A stretch of DNA of 64,000 nt, from contig NZ_JAJSLX010000004.1 in NCBI RefSeq assembly GCF_021290925.1, forward strand, positions 1 through 64,000, read 5' to 3'. A model generated the notes under the pieces. It was not told the origin of the DNA, searched no databases, and was given only the letters and a program-made list of their open reading frames with translations. Source of the stretch: Sessilibacter corallicola. GTDB lineage: Bacteria > Pseudomonadota > Gammaproteobacteria > Pseudomonadales > Cellvibrionaceae. The translations under genes and the position numbers were made by a program. This document shows, piece by piece, positions 53,562-62,159 of the stretch; the stretch's first letter is position 1; every line of letters begins with the position of its first letter.

Positions 53562-54254
53562 ATGAACCTAAATACAATAATGCAGTGGAGTTTGTTGGCA
53601 GCGAGTTCTTTTTTTATCGGTTGCTCCAGCCAATATTCCGTTCCCGAACCCGATAGCGATCCTTATTACGCACCGGTGGTTGCACCTAACGAAGCAAGAA
53701 TTCCACCGGAAAACGGATCGCTGTACAGCCGTAACTATTCAGTGTCTTTATTTACCGATGCTAAAGCCATGCGTGTTGGCGATATTATTACGGTAATTCT
53801 TGAGGAGCAAACAACGTCGAGCAAATCGTCTAACGTTTCTTTGGCAAAAGACAGTGAATTAGATGTTGATGAAGGCACGTTGCTCGGCACCGGAATCAGT
53901 TTTAAAAATTTAAGTTTATTAACGGATTTAGCCTCTGAACGGGAGTTTACTGGCGAAGCCGATGCCGATCAAAGCAACAGTTTAATCGGTGATATTACCG
54001 TTACTGTTGCTGAAATTTTGCCGAACGGCAACTTGGTTATTCGCGGAGAAAAGTGGATTACGATTAATCGCGGCGACGAGTACATTCGCATTAGCGGTAT
54101 GATTCGCCCACAAGATATTGGCACGGATAACAGTATAGTTTCGACTCGCATTGCCAATGCCAGAATCTCCTACAGCGGCACCGGAGAATTAGCCGATACC
54201 AATCGTATTGGCTGGTTAGCTCGCTTTTTCAATAAACCTTATTGGCCATTCTGA
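53562..54254 (+). CDS. flgH: Flagellar L-ring lipoprotein FlgH
   Basis: 230 residues. Lipobox FIGC lipidates C21. [30 protein letters not shown] is the conserved L-ring opening, [21 protein letters not shown] the core, and [15 protein letters not shown] the end. It assembles the outer-membrane L ring with FlgI. It lies 13 bases after flgG, and its stop overlaps the flgI start by one base. Confidence 0.95.
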   Translation: MNLNTIMQWSLLAASSFFIGCSSQYSVPEPDSDPYYAPVVAPNEARIPPENGSLYSRNYSVSLFTDAKAMRVGDIITVILEEQTTSSKSSNVSLAKDSELDVDEGTLLGTGISFKNLSLLTDLASEREFTGEADADQSNSLIGDITVTVAEILPNGNLVIRGEKWITINRGDEYIRISGMIRPQDIGTDNSIVSTRIANARISYSGTGELADTNRIGWLARFFNKPYWPF

Positions 54255-55396
54255 TGTTAGTTAAACTGAGAGTTGGATTACCGATAAAATCAATGTTACC
54301 GATAAAGTTAGCATTACTGATAATTTTATTGTCGGTTGTTTTTAAAGCCAGTGCAGAACGCATTAAAGATATTACCAATATTCAAGGCGTGCGTTCGAAT
54401 CAACTGATTGGTTACGGTTTGGTGGTTGGTTTAGATGGCACCGGTGATCAAACCAACCAAGTCCCATTTACTGCGCAATCGTTTAATTCGATGTTGCGTC
54501 AGTTTGGCATTGCCGTGCCCGAAGGTGCTCGTCTGCAATTGGCCAATGTTGCTGCGGTAGCGGTTCATGCCGAATTGCCAGCGTTTTCAAAACCCGGCAA
54601 CGAAATAGACATTACCGTATCGTCCATTGGTAACGCCGCGTCGCTGCGCGGCGGCACACTGTTATTAACACCGCTAAAAGGTATCGACGGTGAAATTTAC
54701 GCAATTGCACAAGGTAATTTGGTCGTTGGTGGATTGGGGGTTGAAGGCGCTGACGGTTCACGGGTAACTATTAACGTTCCCAGTGTCGGACGTATTCCCG
54801 ATGGTGCTACGGTTGAGAGAACCGTGAAAGGTGATTTTGCTTCCGGCGGGCCTATTATTTTAAATCTTCACGAACCGGATTTTACCTCTGCCAAACGCAT
54901 TGCCGACATTATTAATTTTACCCTAGGGCCAGAAACCGCATTTCCGATGGACGCCGCTTCAATTAATGTTCGCTCCCCGGTTGATCCCGCACAGAAAGTT
55001 GAATTTCTCTCGTTAATAGAAAATCTAGAAATAGAACCCGGTGCTGCGCCTGCTCGAGTGGTGATTAATTCTCGAACCGGAACCATTATTGTTGGCAGCC
55101 ACGTTACCGTTGAACCAGTAGCAATAACCCACGGCAGTCTTACAGTCACTATTCGTGAGAATCCCCAAGTGGTACAACCGAATCCACTGGCCGAAGGGGA
55201 GACAGCAATCGTTCCGCAAACGGAAATTGTTGTCGAAGACGGACCCCGGCCCATGTTTCGTTTTGCGCCTGGCCCAACACTCGATGATATTGTTCGGGCA
55301 GTTAATGAAGTCGGCGCGGCTCCCGGTGATCTTATGGCGATTCTTGAAGCACTAAAGCAAGCTGGTGCATTACGAGCCGAATTGATTGTAATTTAG
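54254..55396 (+). CDS. flgI: Flagellar P-ring protein FlgI
   Basis: 380 residues from the ATG at 54254, overlapping the flgH stop (TGATG). A signal peptide ends at [42 protein letters not shown] and the C-terminal [18 protein letters not shown] are diagnostic. It builds the periplasmic P ring, needing the FlgA chaperone whose gene is not in this window. It is translationally coupled to flgH. Confidence 0.96.
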   Translation: MLVKLRVGLPIKSMLPIKLALLIILLSVVFKASAERIKDITNIQGVRSNQLIGYGLVVGLDGTGDQTNQVPFTAQSFNSMLRQFGIAVPEGARLQLANVAAVAVHAELPAFSKPGNEIDITVSSIGNAASLRGGTLLLTPLKGIDGEIYAIAQGNLVVGGLGVEGADGSRVTINVPSVGRIPDGATVERTVKGDFASGGPIILNLHEPDFTSAKRIADIINFTLGPETAFPMDAASINVRSPVDPAQKVEFLSLIENLEIEPGAAPARVVINSRTGTIIVGSHVTVEPVAITHGSLTVTIRENPQVVQPNPLAEGETAIVPQTEIVVEDGPRPMFRFAPGPTLDDIVRAVNEVGAAPGDLMAILEALKQAGALRAELIVI

Positions 55397-55405
55397 GATA
55401 ATCCA

Positions 55406-56380
55406 ATGTCTATTGCAGGATTAACAGGTCAGGCAACGAGTGAATCTTACACCGATTTGTCGGCGCTCAATAAGATTAAATCGTTGGGGCGAGAAGACAA
55501 CCCTCAAGCGATTGCCGAAGTGGCCAAACAGTTCGAGTCATTTTTTATTCGAGAAATGCTGAAAGAAATGCGCAAAACCGTGGATGTATTGGCGTCGGAT
55601 AATCCATTGAATTCCAATGAGTTGCAGTTTCATCAGCAAATGTACGATCAACAGCTTTCTTTAGAATTATCCAGTAATGGCGGTATTGGTTTAGCCAAAG
55701 TGTTGGAACAACAACTGACTCAACAATTTAATCTGGGTAACAATCACTCGGAATCCAATACAAAGATTGCGCCGTTAAATGCAGATCAAAAAGAGACCCA
55801 TTTCGATAAATTGATTGAACCATTAACCGATAAATCCACATCCGTCGAAAATACGAACATCAACGATACTAAGATCAAGGATACCAACACCAACGATACC
55901 AACACCAGAGATACACTCTCGTTTGATAGCAAACTGGATTTTATTCGTGCATTAAAACCCATTGCTGAAAAAGCCGCGCAAGATCTGAATTTACCCGCTA
56001 ATGTGTTGTTGGCTCAGGCAGCGCTTGAAACCGGTTGGGGTAAATTCATTAATTCGCTGGGTGATCGCAGCAGCTTTAATTTATTCAATATTAAAAGTGA
56101 CGCTCGTTGGTCGGGTGACAGTGTTCAAGTCAACACATTGGAATACCGCGATGGTGTGGCTCGTAAAGAAAATGCGTCGTTTCGAGTGTACGATAATTTC
56201 GAGCAGAGTTTTCAAGATTACATAGAATTTATACGATCCAATCCACGCTATGACAGCGCGGTAAAAGCGGCGCATTCACCCGAGCAATATTTGCAGGAAC
56301 TGCAAAAGTCTGGTTACGCCACAGATCCTAAATACGCGGAAAAAATTATTAATATACTTCAGCAATCTGAATTTAATTAA
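55406..56380 (+). CDS. flgJ: Peptidoglycan hydrolase FlgJ (rod cap plus muramidase)
   Basis: 324 residues. The N-terminal rod-binding domain shows QFESFFIREMLKEMRK and LQFHQQMYDQQL. A linker of about 30 residues (residues 145-170) is low complexity, with T-N-I/T-N-D repeats from imperfect tandem 12-15-bp DNA units. The C-terminal GH73 domain has LPANVLLAQAALETGWGK (catalytic Glu) and ARKENASFRVYDNFEQSF. It caps the rod and cuts peptidoglycan for it. The two-domain form is that of gamma- and betaproteobacteria. Confidence 0.95.
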   Translation: MSIAGLTGQATSESYTDLSALNKIKSLGREDNPQAIAEVAKQFESFFIREMLKEMRKTVDVLASDNPLNSNELQFHQQMYDQQLSLELSSNGGIGLAKVLEQQLTQQFNLGNNHSESNTKIAPLNADQKETHFDKLIEPLTDKSTSVENTNINDTKIKDTNTNDTNTRDTLSFDSKLDFIRALKPIAEKAAQDLNLPANVLLAQAALETGWGKFINSLGDRSSFNLFNIKSDARWSGDSVQVNTLEYRDGVARKENASFRVYDNFEQSFQDYIEFIRSNPRYDSAVKAAHSPEQYLQELQKSGYATDPKYAEKIINILQQSEFN

Positions 56381-56414
56381 CCTGTTTTAAACGGTAATTG
56401 TAGCGAGTGTTTCG

Positions 56415-58412
56415 ATGTCATTAATTAACGTAGGACTTACAGGTTTGCGATCGACTCAAACCTCGCTCGCAACAACCAGCCATAATATTTCTAATGCTAA
56501 TACAGAAGGCTTCAGCCGACAAAGAACCGAACAGATTACTCAGTTACCCAGCTTTTCGGGAGCCGGATTTGTCGGTAATGGTTCAAGAATTGTTGCTATC
56601 GAACGATTCGCCAATGAATTTCTAAATGAAGAATTACGCCTAGCGGGAGAGGCATTATCGGCTTCGGAATCGTTTTTAAACCAGGCGCAACAATTAGACT
56701 CACTGCTTGCATCGAGCAATACCAGTTTAACCGGCAGCCTAGAGCGGTTTTTTGCTTCTTTATCCACTGCCGCAGAGGATCCACAAAGTGCCGCCACTCG
56801 CCAATTAGTGCTGAGTGAGGCCAGTGGACTGGCAGACCGATTTAATATTTTGCATCAGGAAATTTTCGATCAAAATCAGTTCGTAAACAGTCAGGTGGTT
56901 GCTTCTGTTCAGCAAATTAATCAACTTGCCGAAAACATCGCCAGCATTAACGCGGCGGTCGCGGCATCATTTTCGAACGGTCGAGAACCCAATGATCTAC
57001 TCGATAGCCGAGACGTTGCGATACGTGAATTGAGTCAATTAGTGGGTATTACCGGTGTTGAACAAAACGACGGTACCATCAATATTTTTATTGGAACCGG
57101 GCAGCCGTTGGTTGTCGGTGAAGAAGTCACTCAACTTTCAACCGCGTTGTCGTTAGATTCAGGATTTACCCTAGATATCATCCAGCCGGAATCAGGCACC
57201 ATTGTTACTTCGGTAATAAGCGGCGGTCAGCTCGGTGGTGTGTTAGGCGTTCAGCAAGATGTGCTGCTGCCAGCATTAAATGAAATTGGCCGCCTTGCCG
57301 TGGTAACCGCAAATTCAATTAATTTGCAGCAGGCGCAAGGTTTGGATTTAGAAGGCAATTTTGGTTTAAATATTTTTTCTGATATTAATACCAATTCTGC
57401 TATGGAAGATCGTGTTTCGGCCAGTTTAGAAAATGTGGGTACGGCGCAATTACAAGTCGCCATTGACGATACATCGTTATTAACGGCTTCTGATTATTTA
57501 GTTCGCGTGGTTGGTACTACCTACGAAATCTCCAGATTAGACGATAATACAGTGCTAACCACAGGGGTGCTGCCGATTCCGGCAACCATCGATTTGGCCA
57601 GCGAAGGGTTCGATATTCAATTGGTTGGTGGAACCGCTGTTGATGGCGATCGATTTTTGATTTCCCCCACTCGGCGCGGAGCCCAGGGCATCGAATTGGT
57701 GTTAAACGAGCCGTCGCAGTTGGCTTTTGCCGATCCCGTTCGCTCGTCGAATGTGTCATCGAATCGCGGTGATATAACGGTATCAACGCCGAATGTTGTC
57801 AGCGCCTTAGACGTTAATAATCAATCGCTGCTTGCAACGACCGGCGGTGCCTTACCGTTTGAATTGGTGTACTCCGAGGCAACCAATCAATTCCAAGTCG
57901 CAAATTTGCCCGCAGGGTTTACCGCAACTCCGGCCAATTTTGCCTACACCAGCGGTGTAGAAAATACCTTAACTATTAATTTGTCCGACGCCTTGGGTAA
58001 TAATCTTGATTTAGAAATTCAAATATCCGGTCGGCCGGAAAATTCCGATACAGTGCTGATCGAATTCAACACCGATGGCGTTTCTGATAACCGCAACGCC
58101 TTAGAAATGGTTGCCGTACAAACCACGGATTTAATTCGCAGCTCCAGCGCAGTTGCCAACGCTAATCAAAGCTTGGTGGATACCTACGGCCAATTGGTGG
58201 AGCGGGTGGGTGTGGTGACGTCGCAAAAAACCATTGAGACCGAAGCCAATCAGAGTATTTTTGATCAAGCCTTTGTTAACCGAGAAGAAATTTCCGGCGT
58301 AAATCTGGATGAAGAAGCGGCAAACTTAATTCGCTTTGAGCAAGCCTATAATGCATCCGCGCAAGTGATCGCTATCGCCAGAGACTTGTTTGACCGTATT
58401 CTTCAAATTTAA
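56415..58412 (+). CDS. flgK: Flagellar hook-associated protein FlgK (HAP1)
   Basis: 665 residues, longer than the 547 of enterobacteria because of a larger surface domain in the middle. SLINVGLTGLRSTQTSLAT with SHNISNANTEGFSRQR is the FlgK N-terminus. FFASLSTAAEDPQSAATRQLVL and the C-terminal ISGVNLDEEAANLIRFEQAY are family-specific. It forms the hook-filament junction with FlgL. The start ATG follows GCGAGTG with only moderate Shine-Dalgarno likeness. Confidence 0.95.
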   Translation: MSLINVGLTGLRSTQTSLATTSHNISNANTEGFSRQRTEQITQLPSFSGAGFVGNGSRIVAIERFANEFLNEELRLAGEALSASESFLNQAQQLDSLLASSNTSLTGSLERFFASLSTAAEDPQSAATRQLVLSEASGLADRFNILHQEIFDQNQFVNSQVVASVQQINQLAENIASINAAVAASFSNGREPNDLLDSRDVAIRELSQLVGITGVEQNDGTINIFIGTGQPLVVGEEVTQLSTALSLDSGFTLDIIQPESGTIVTSVISGGQLGGVLGVQQDVLLPALNEIGRLAVVTANSINLQQAQGLDLEGNFGLNIFSDINTNSAMEDRVSASLENVGTAQLQVAIDDTSLLTASDYLVRVVGTTYEISRLDDNTVLTTGVLPIPATIDLASEGFDIQLVGGTAVDGDRFLISPTRRGAQGIELVLNEPSQLAFADPVRSSNVSSNRGDITVSTPNVVSALDVNNQSLLATTGGALPFELVYSEATNQFQVANLPAGFTATPANFAYTSGVENTLTINLSDALGNNLDLEIQISGRPENSDTVLIEFNTDGVSDNRNALEMVAVQTTDLIRSSSAVANANQSLVDTYGQLVERVGVVTSQKTIETEANQSIFDQAFVNREEISGVNLDEEAANLIRFEQAYNASAQVIAIARDLFDRILQI

Positions 58413-58427
58413 TTTGAGTTCATTGTT

Positions 58428-59795
58428 ATGAGAATTTCAACCACTCAAGCATTTACCGGCGGTGTAAACAGCATTCAGGATATTTATGCTGAGTTATTGC
58501 GAACACAAGAACAAATCAGTACTGGTAAAGAGGTACTGTCGCCCTCAGACGATCCCGTAGCGGCAACTCGTATCTTAAATTTGCAAGAAGACAACGCGCT
58601 TCTGTCTCGCTTTCGATCCAATATTACCTTGGCGTCAAACAGTTTGTTCGAACAAGAAGCGTTACTAAATTCGACATTAATTGCGGTTCAGCGTTTGGAA
58701 GAACTCGCTATTCAAGCCGGTGATGGCGCTTTGAGTAATGTTGATAGAGTTGCTATTGGTTTAGAAACGCAGCAAATTTACGAACAGTTGGTCGATATTG
58801 CTAACAGCCAAAACGCACGTGGTGAATTTTTATTTGCTGGAAGCCAAGCACAACAGCAACCTTTTTTAGTTCAACCCGATGGCAGCGTTAATTACGCGGG
58901 TGACGAAAATGTTCGTGCAGTAGAAATTGCCGGTGGCAGTTTTGTTTCTATTCGCGACAGCGGCCATGAAATTTTTCAGAATATCGATAATACCCAGCGC
59001 GTTGTCACGAGTTCCAGCAATGAAGCCATCGCCCGAATTGGCGCTGGTGCTTTGGTGGATGACGATGCCTTCGACAATTACTTTGATTTATACGCAGCGC
59101 TGCCAGCACCGCAAACAACCACACTTACATTGACCGATAATCGCGATGCAACCGATCTAAATTTTCCCAATGTTCCTCTCAATTACAGTTTGGAATATTC
59201 GCCCCCTGATGGCTCAGGGCCCATCGCCATTACCAATTTTAATTTGGTGAATGAAAACAGCGTTGATTCCGACGGGTTTTTGGAAATTCAAGTGGACTTA
59301 AGCGCAGAGTTCGGACAAACGTTTTCATTGTATTTGCCGACGGATGAAAATGGTTTTGTCGTCGGTGCCGGTGATCCCGATGGGGCCGGTGCTACCGTTG
59401 GTGAACAAACGCAGTTTTTTATTGAGCGGCAAGAAACTCAAGGGTTATTAAATACAGCGTTTGAACTCACACAATTATTAAATGCGCCCGCAGATGAATC
59501 GTCAGCCAATCAAAATCTTTCTGATCGACTGGGCCGAATTTTATCGAATTTAGATTCGGCGGGCAGAAATATCGATAACGTTTCTGCCAGTATTGGTGCG
59601 CGATTAAATTTACTGGAATCCACCGATACACTGCACGAAGATTCCGAACTGTTCAATGCCGAAGCGCTATCGACCATTGAAGACCTAGACTTCGTAAGAG
59701 CGCTCAGCGATTTAAGTTTGCAACAAACCGTGCTTGAAGCGGCGCAAGCGAGTTATGTGCAAGTAACGCGATTAAGTTTGTTTGATCGCTTATAA
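58428..59795 (+). CDS. flgL: Flagellar hook-associated protein FlgL (HAP3)
   Basis: 455 residues, longer than the enterobacterial 317 through an inserted central domain. RISTTQAFTGGVNSIQDIYAE, the ISTGKEVLSPSDDPVAATRIL motif and RGEFLFAGSQAQQQPF are those of FlgL. The C-terminus DFVRALSDLSLQQTVLEAA matches the flagellin-like end helix. It links FlgK to the flagellin filament. Last gene of the axial cluster. Confidence 0.95.
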   Translation: MRISTTQAFTGGVNSIQDIYAELLRTQEQISTGKEVLSPSDDPVAATRILNLQEDNALLSRFRSNITLASNSLFEQEALLNSTLIAVQRLEELAIQAGDGALSNVDRVAIGLETQQIYEQLVDIANSQNARGEFLFAGSQAQQQPFLVQPDGSVNYAGDENVRAVEIAGGSFVSIRDSGHEIFQNIDNTQRVVTSSSNEAIARIGAGALVDDDAFDNYFDLYAALPAPQTTTLTLTDNRDATDLNFPNVPLNYSLEYSPPDGSGPIAITNFNLVNENSVDSDGFLEIQVDLSAEFGQTFSLYLPTDENGFVVGAGDPDGAGATVGEQTQFFIERQETQGLLNTAFELTQLLNAPADESSANQNLSDRLGRILSNLDSAGRNIDNVSASIGARLNLLESTDTLHEDSELFNAEALSTIEDLDFVRALSDLSLQQTVLEAAQASYVQVTRLSLFDRL

Positions 59796-59850
59796 ACAGT
59801 GAATTAAAAATATAATTACAACAGTTTTTTAGACGCTAATTTTAGCGGTC

Positions 59851-59895
59851 TCTTGTAAATAGGACTCTTATAAACAAGATTCTTATAAAAAACAA
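59851..59895. repeat. 15-bp tandem repeat, three copies, after flgL
   Basis: TCTTGTAAATAGGAC, TCTTATAAACAAGAT and TCTTATAAAAAACAA in succession. A small hairpin, CGCTAA/TTAGCG (59834-59847), comes before it and may end the flg transcript, though with no T-run. Confidence 0.75.
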
Positions 59896-60002
59896 TCCGT
59901 TGCCCAGTCATTAAAGTTTTTTCCGTTTCTGCCGATGCAAAACGACAGAACGAAAGCGGTACTTGCGCGTAGGCTTTATAAACGCGTTTACTCTAATAAG
60001 CT

Positions 60003-61175
60003 ATGATGGTGGTAATTATGATCCCTTTGATGATTCCAGATTTACCCACAACCGATGATATTATTCCTTGGTTGCATCAAATTGATCAAAATAAGTGGTA
60101 TTCCAACTACGGTCCGTTGTCGAAACAGTTCGAGCGTGAAATTGTTGAATTACTAGAAGCGGAAAATTCTGGCGCGCTAGCCTCTGGCATGGTGTCCACG
60201 TCTTCAGGTACTTCGGCGTTAGAAGTGGCGTTAAGCGCGTATCGCTTGCGCCCTGGATCCAAAGTATTATTGCCGTCGCTGACCTTTCCGGCAACCGCAA
60301 CGGCGGTTATTCGCTGCGGTTTAATTCCGGTATTTACTGATGTCGATCCAAATTCCTGGGTGTTAACACCAGACATTGCTGAAAGCGTAATAAAAAAATG
60401 CGACGCCGACGTCGTGATTCCCGTATCTGCTTACGGCGTTAAAATTCCCGAAAAACCTTGGCAGCAATTTGCTCACAAACACCAATGCAAAGTGCTTATC
60501 GATGCGGCCGGTGCGTTTCCTGGGCAAGTGGCAATGGAAGGCGTTGATGTTACCTACAGTTTTCATGCAACAAAATGTTTGGGTATTGGTGAAGGCGGGG
60601 GCATCGTCTCTGTTAACAACGCCTTTTTGGATTGCTGCCGTGAAGTGACTAATTTCGGTTTTTCCCAAGGTACCATTCATACCTCGGGCATTAACGCCAA
60701 ACTCAGCGAATATCACGCGGCCGTTGGTTTGTGCCAAATCAGACGTTTTAAATCCACTATGCTGAAACGCATTAAATTGCGCAATAAATACGTGGCTGGG
60801 TTTTCTCAAAGCGACAATACCGTGGTATTTCAAGAGGGCAAAACCGCAATTTCACCGACGTTATTTGTTGTTTCTGTACCGAATAAAGCCAGCGCTTGTG
60901 TAAAACGTTTAACGGAGCAGGGCATTGGTGTACGGCAATGGTATTGTCCGCCGTTGCATCGTCACAAGGCGTTTGCCAGTTATTTACGTAATTTGTCATT
61001 AAAATACGGCGAGTTATCGATCAGTGATTACTTGGGCGAGTCTTTGGTGGGTTTACCGTTTCATCCATTTTTAACCGACGCGCAAATTACGACCGTTGTA
61101 AACGCCGTGATTGAGGTGGCCAACAATAAACAAAATAACAATAAACAAGCTGCACCAACACGAGCGTTTATATAA
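60003..61175 (+). CDS. DegT/DnrJ/EryC1/StrS-family sugar aminotransferase
   Basis: 390 residues from the ATG at 60003; ATG codons at 60006 and 60018 are also possible, the last having GGTGG upstream. WYSNYGPLSKQFE, the PLP phosphate loop VSTSSGTSALEVAL, LIDAAGAF (PLP ring Asp) and the Schiff-base lysine in FHATKCLGIGEGGGI (K191) are intact. These enzymes aminate keto sugars of nucleotide-sugar pathways or reduce them. Its place right after flgL suggests flagellin glycan synthesis as in Pseudomonas or Shewanella glycosylation loci, but no other sugar gene follows here. The Lys is kept, so the aminotransferase reaction is likelier than dehydration. Confidence 0.88.
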   Translation: MMVVIMIPLMIPDLPTTDDIIPWLHQIDQNKWYSNYGPLSKQFEREIVELLEAENSGALASGMVSTSSGTSALEVALSAYRLRPGSKVLLPSLTFPATATAVIRCGLIPVFTDVDPNSWVLTPDIAESVIKKCDADVVIPVSAYGVKIPEKPWQQFAHKHQCKVLIDAAGAFPGQVAMEGVDVTYSFHATKCLGIGEGGGIVSVNNAFLDCCREVTNFGFSQGTIHTSGINAKLSEYHAAVGLCQIRRFKSTMLKRIKLRNKYVAGFSQSDNTVVFQEGKTAISPTLFVVSVPNKASACVKRLTEQGIGVRQWYCPPLHRHKAFASYLRNLSLKYGELSISDYLGESLVGLPFHPFLTDAQITTVVNAVIEVANNKQNNNKQAAPTRAFI

Positions 61176-61264
61176 ATCGGGTGTTAATTTATAGGTTCTG
61201 GCGCAGCTTTCTGAAAAAAATGCGTACTAAAAAATAGTGCATTTGGAAAAATGCAGTTGAATAA

Positions 61265-61306
61265 AAAAACCTCTGATCAAGTCGTAAAACTCAATCAGAG
61301 GTTTTT
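61265..61306. terminator. Bidirectional terminator between aminotransferase and xthA
   Basis: AAAAACCTCTGAT pairs with ATCAGAGGTTTTT over a 16-base loop. A- and T-runs on both arms suit the convergent genes on each side. Confidence 0.85.
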
Positions 61307-61346
61307 GAAAACTTTTAAAATAAAAAGTTTAAAGAGACGTCAGCAA

Positions 61347-62159
61347 TTACAGCTTAAACTCAGACCAAACCGGGCAGTGATCAGACGGTTTCTCCATGCC
61401 ACGAACATCGTAATCCACACCTGTGTCGGTACAGGCTTCTAGGAGCGAGTCCGTCACTAGAATATGGTCAATACGCAGGCCGCGTTTAGGCTCTCTCTCA
61501 AAGCCTTTTGAGCGGTAATCAAACCAGCTGAAGATTTGATTCTCATCGGGGTTTAAATGTCTGAAGGTATCGGTCAAGCCCCAGCTTTTAAGTGTTTCTA
61601 ACCATTCACGTTCTTCGGGTAAAAAGCTGCACTTTTTAGTGCGTAACCAACGCTTGCGATTATCGTCGCCAATACCGATGTCAGAATCTTCCGGAGAAAT
61701 ATTCAAATCACCCATAACAATCACTTTTTGCTCGGGTTTGTATTCCTGAGCCAATAAGTCGGTTAGGTTTTTATAAAAGTCGCGTTTGTTTGGGTATTTG
61801 GTGGGGTGGTCTTGGCTTTCGCCCTGCGGAAAATAACCGTTAGCGACCACAATTTCTTGGCCGTTAACGTTGTAAGTTCCAAGCACTAACCGGCGCTGAG
61901 ATTCGTCGGTATCACTGGCAAAGCCTTTCTGAAAAGACACAGGCTCAGACTTTGACAGTAAGGCAACGCCGTAGTGAGTTTTTTGGCCGTGAAAAATCGC
62001 GTGATAACCTAGCTCTTTAATGGCCTCAAGCGGAAAATCTTTGTCTTGTACTTTTGTTTCTTGCAGCCCGATAAACTCGGGCTGGTGGGTATTTATAATG
62101 GCTTCTAGCTGATGTAATCGAATTCTTAAGCTATTAACGTTGAATGATACTACTTTCAT
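61347..62159 (-). CDS. xthA: Exodeoxyribonuclease III
   Basis: 270 residues. MKVVSFNVNSLR, GLQETKVQ (metal-binding Glu), YFPQGES, VMGDLNISPED (catalytic Asp-Asn) and the C-terminal PSDHCPVWSEF (catalytic Asp-His) are those of the ExoIII/APE1 family. It acts as AP endonuclease and 3'-5' exonuclease on duplex DNA in base-excision repair. Its ATG overlaps the prc stop by four bases (ATGA), so it is translationally coupled to prc, an unexpected pairing of a periplasmic protease gene with a DNA repair gene. Confidence 0.96.
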   Translation of the reverse strand: MKVVSFNVNSLRIRLHQLEAIINTHQPEFIGLQETKVQDKDFPLEAIKELGYHAIFHGQKTHYGVALLSKSEPVSFQKGFASDTDESQRRLVLGTYNVNGQEIVVANGYFPQGESQDHPTKYPNKRDFYKNLTDLLAQEYKPEQKVIVMGDLNISPEDSDIGIGDDNRKRWLRTKKCSFLPEEREWLETLKSWGLTDTFRHLNPDENQIFSWFDYRSKGFEREPKRGLRIDHILVTDSLLEACTDTGVDYDVRGMEKPSDHCPVWSEFKL

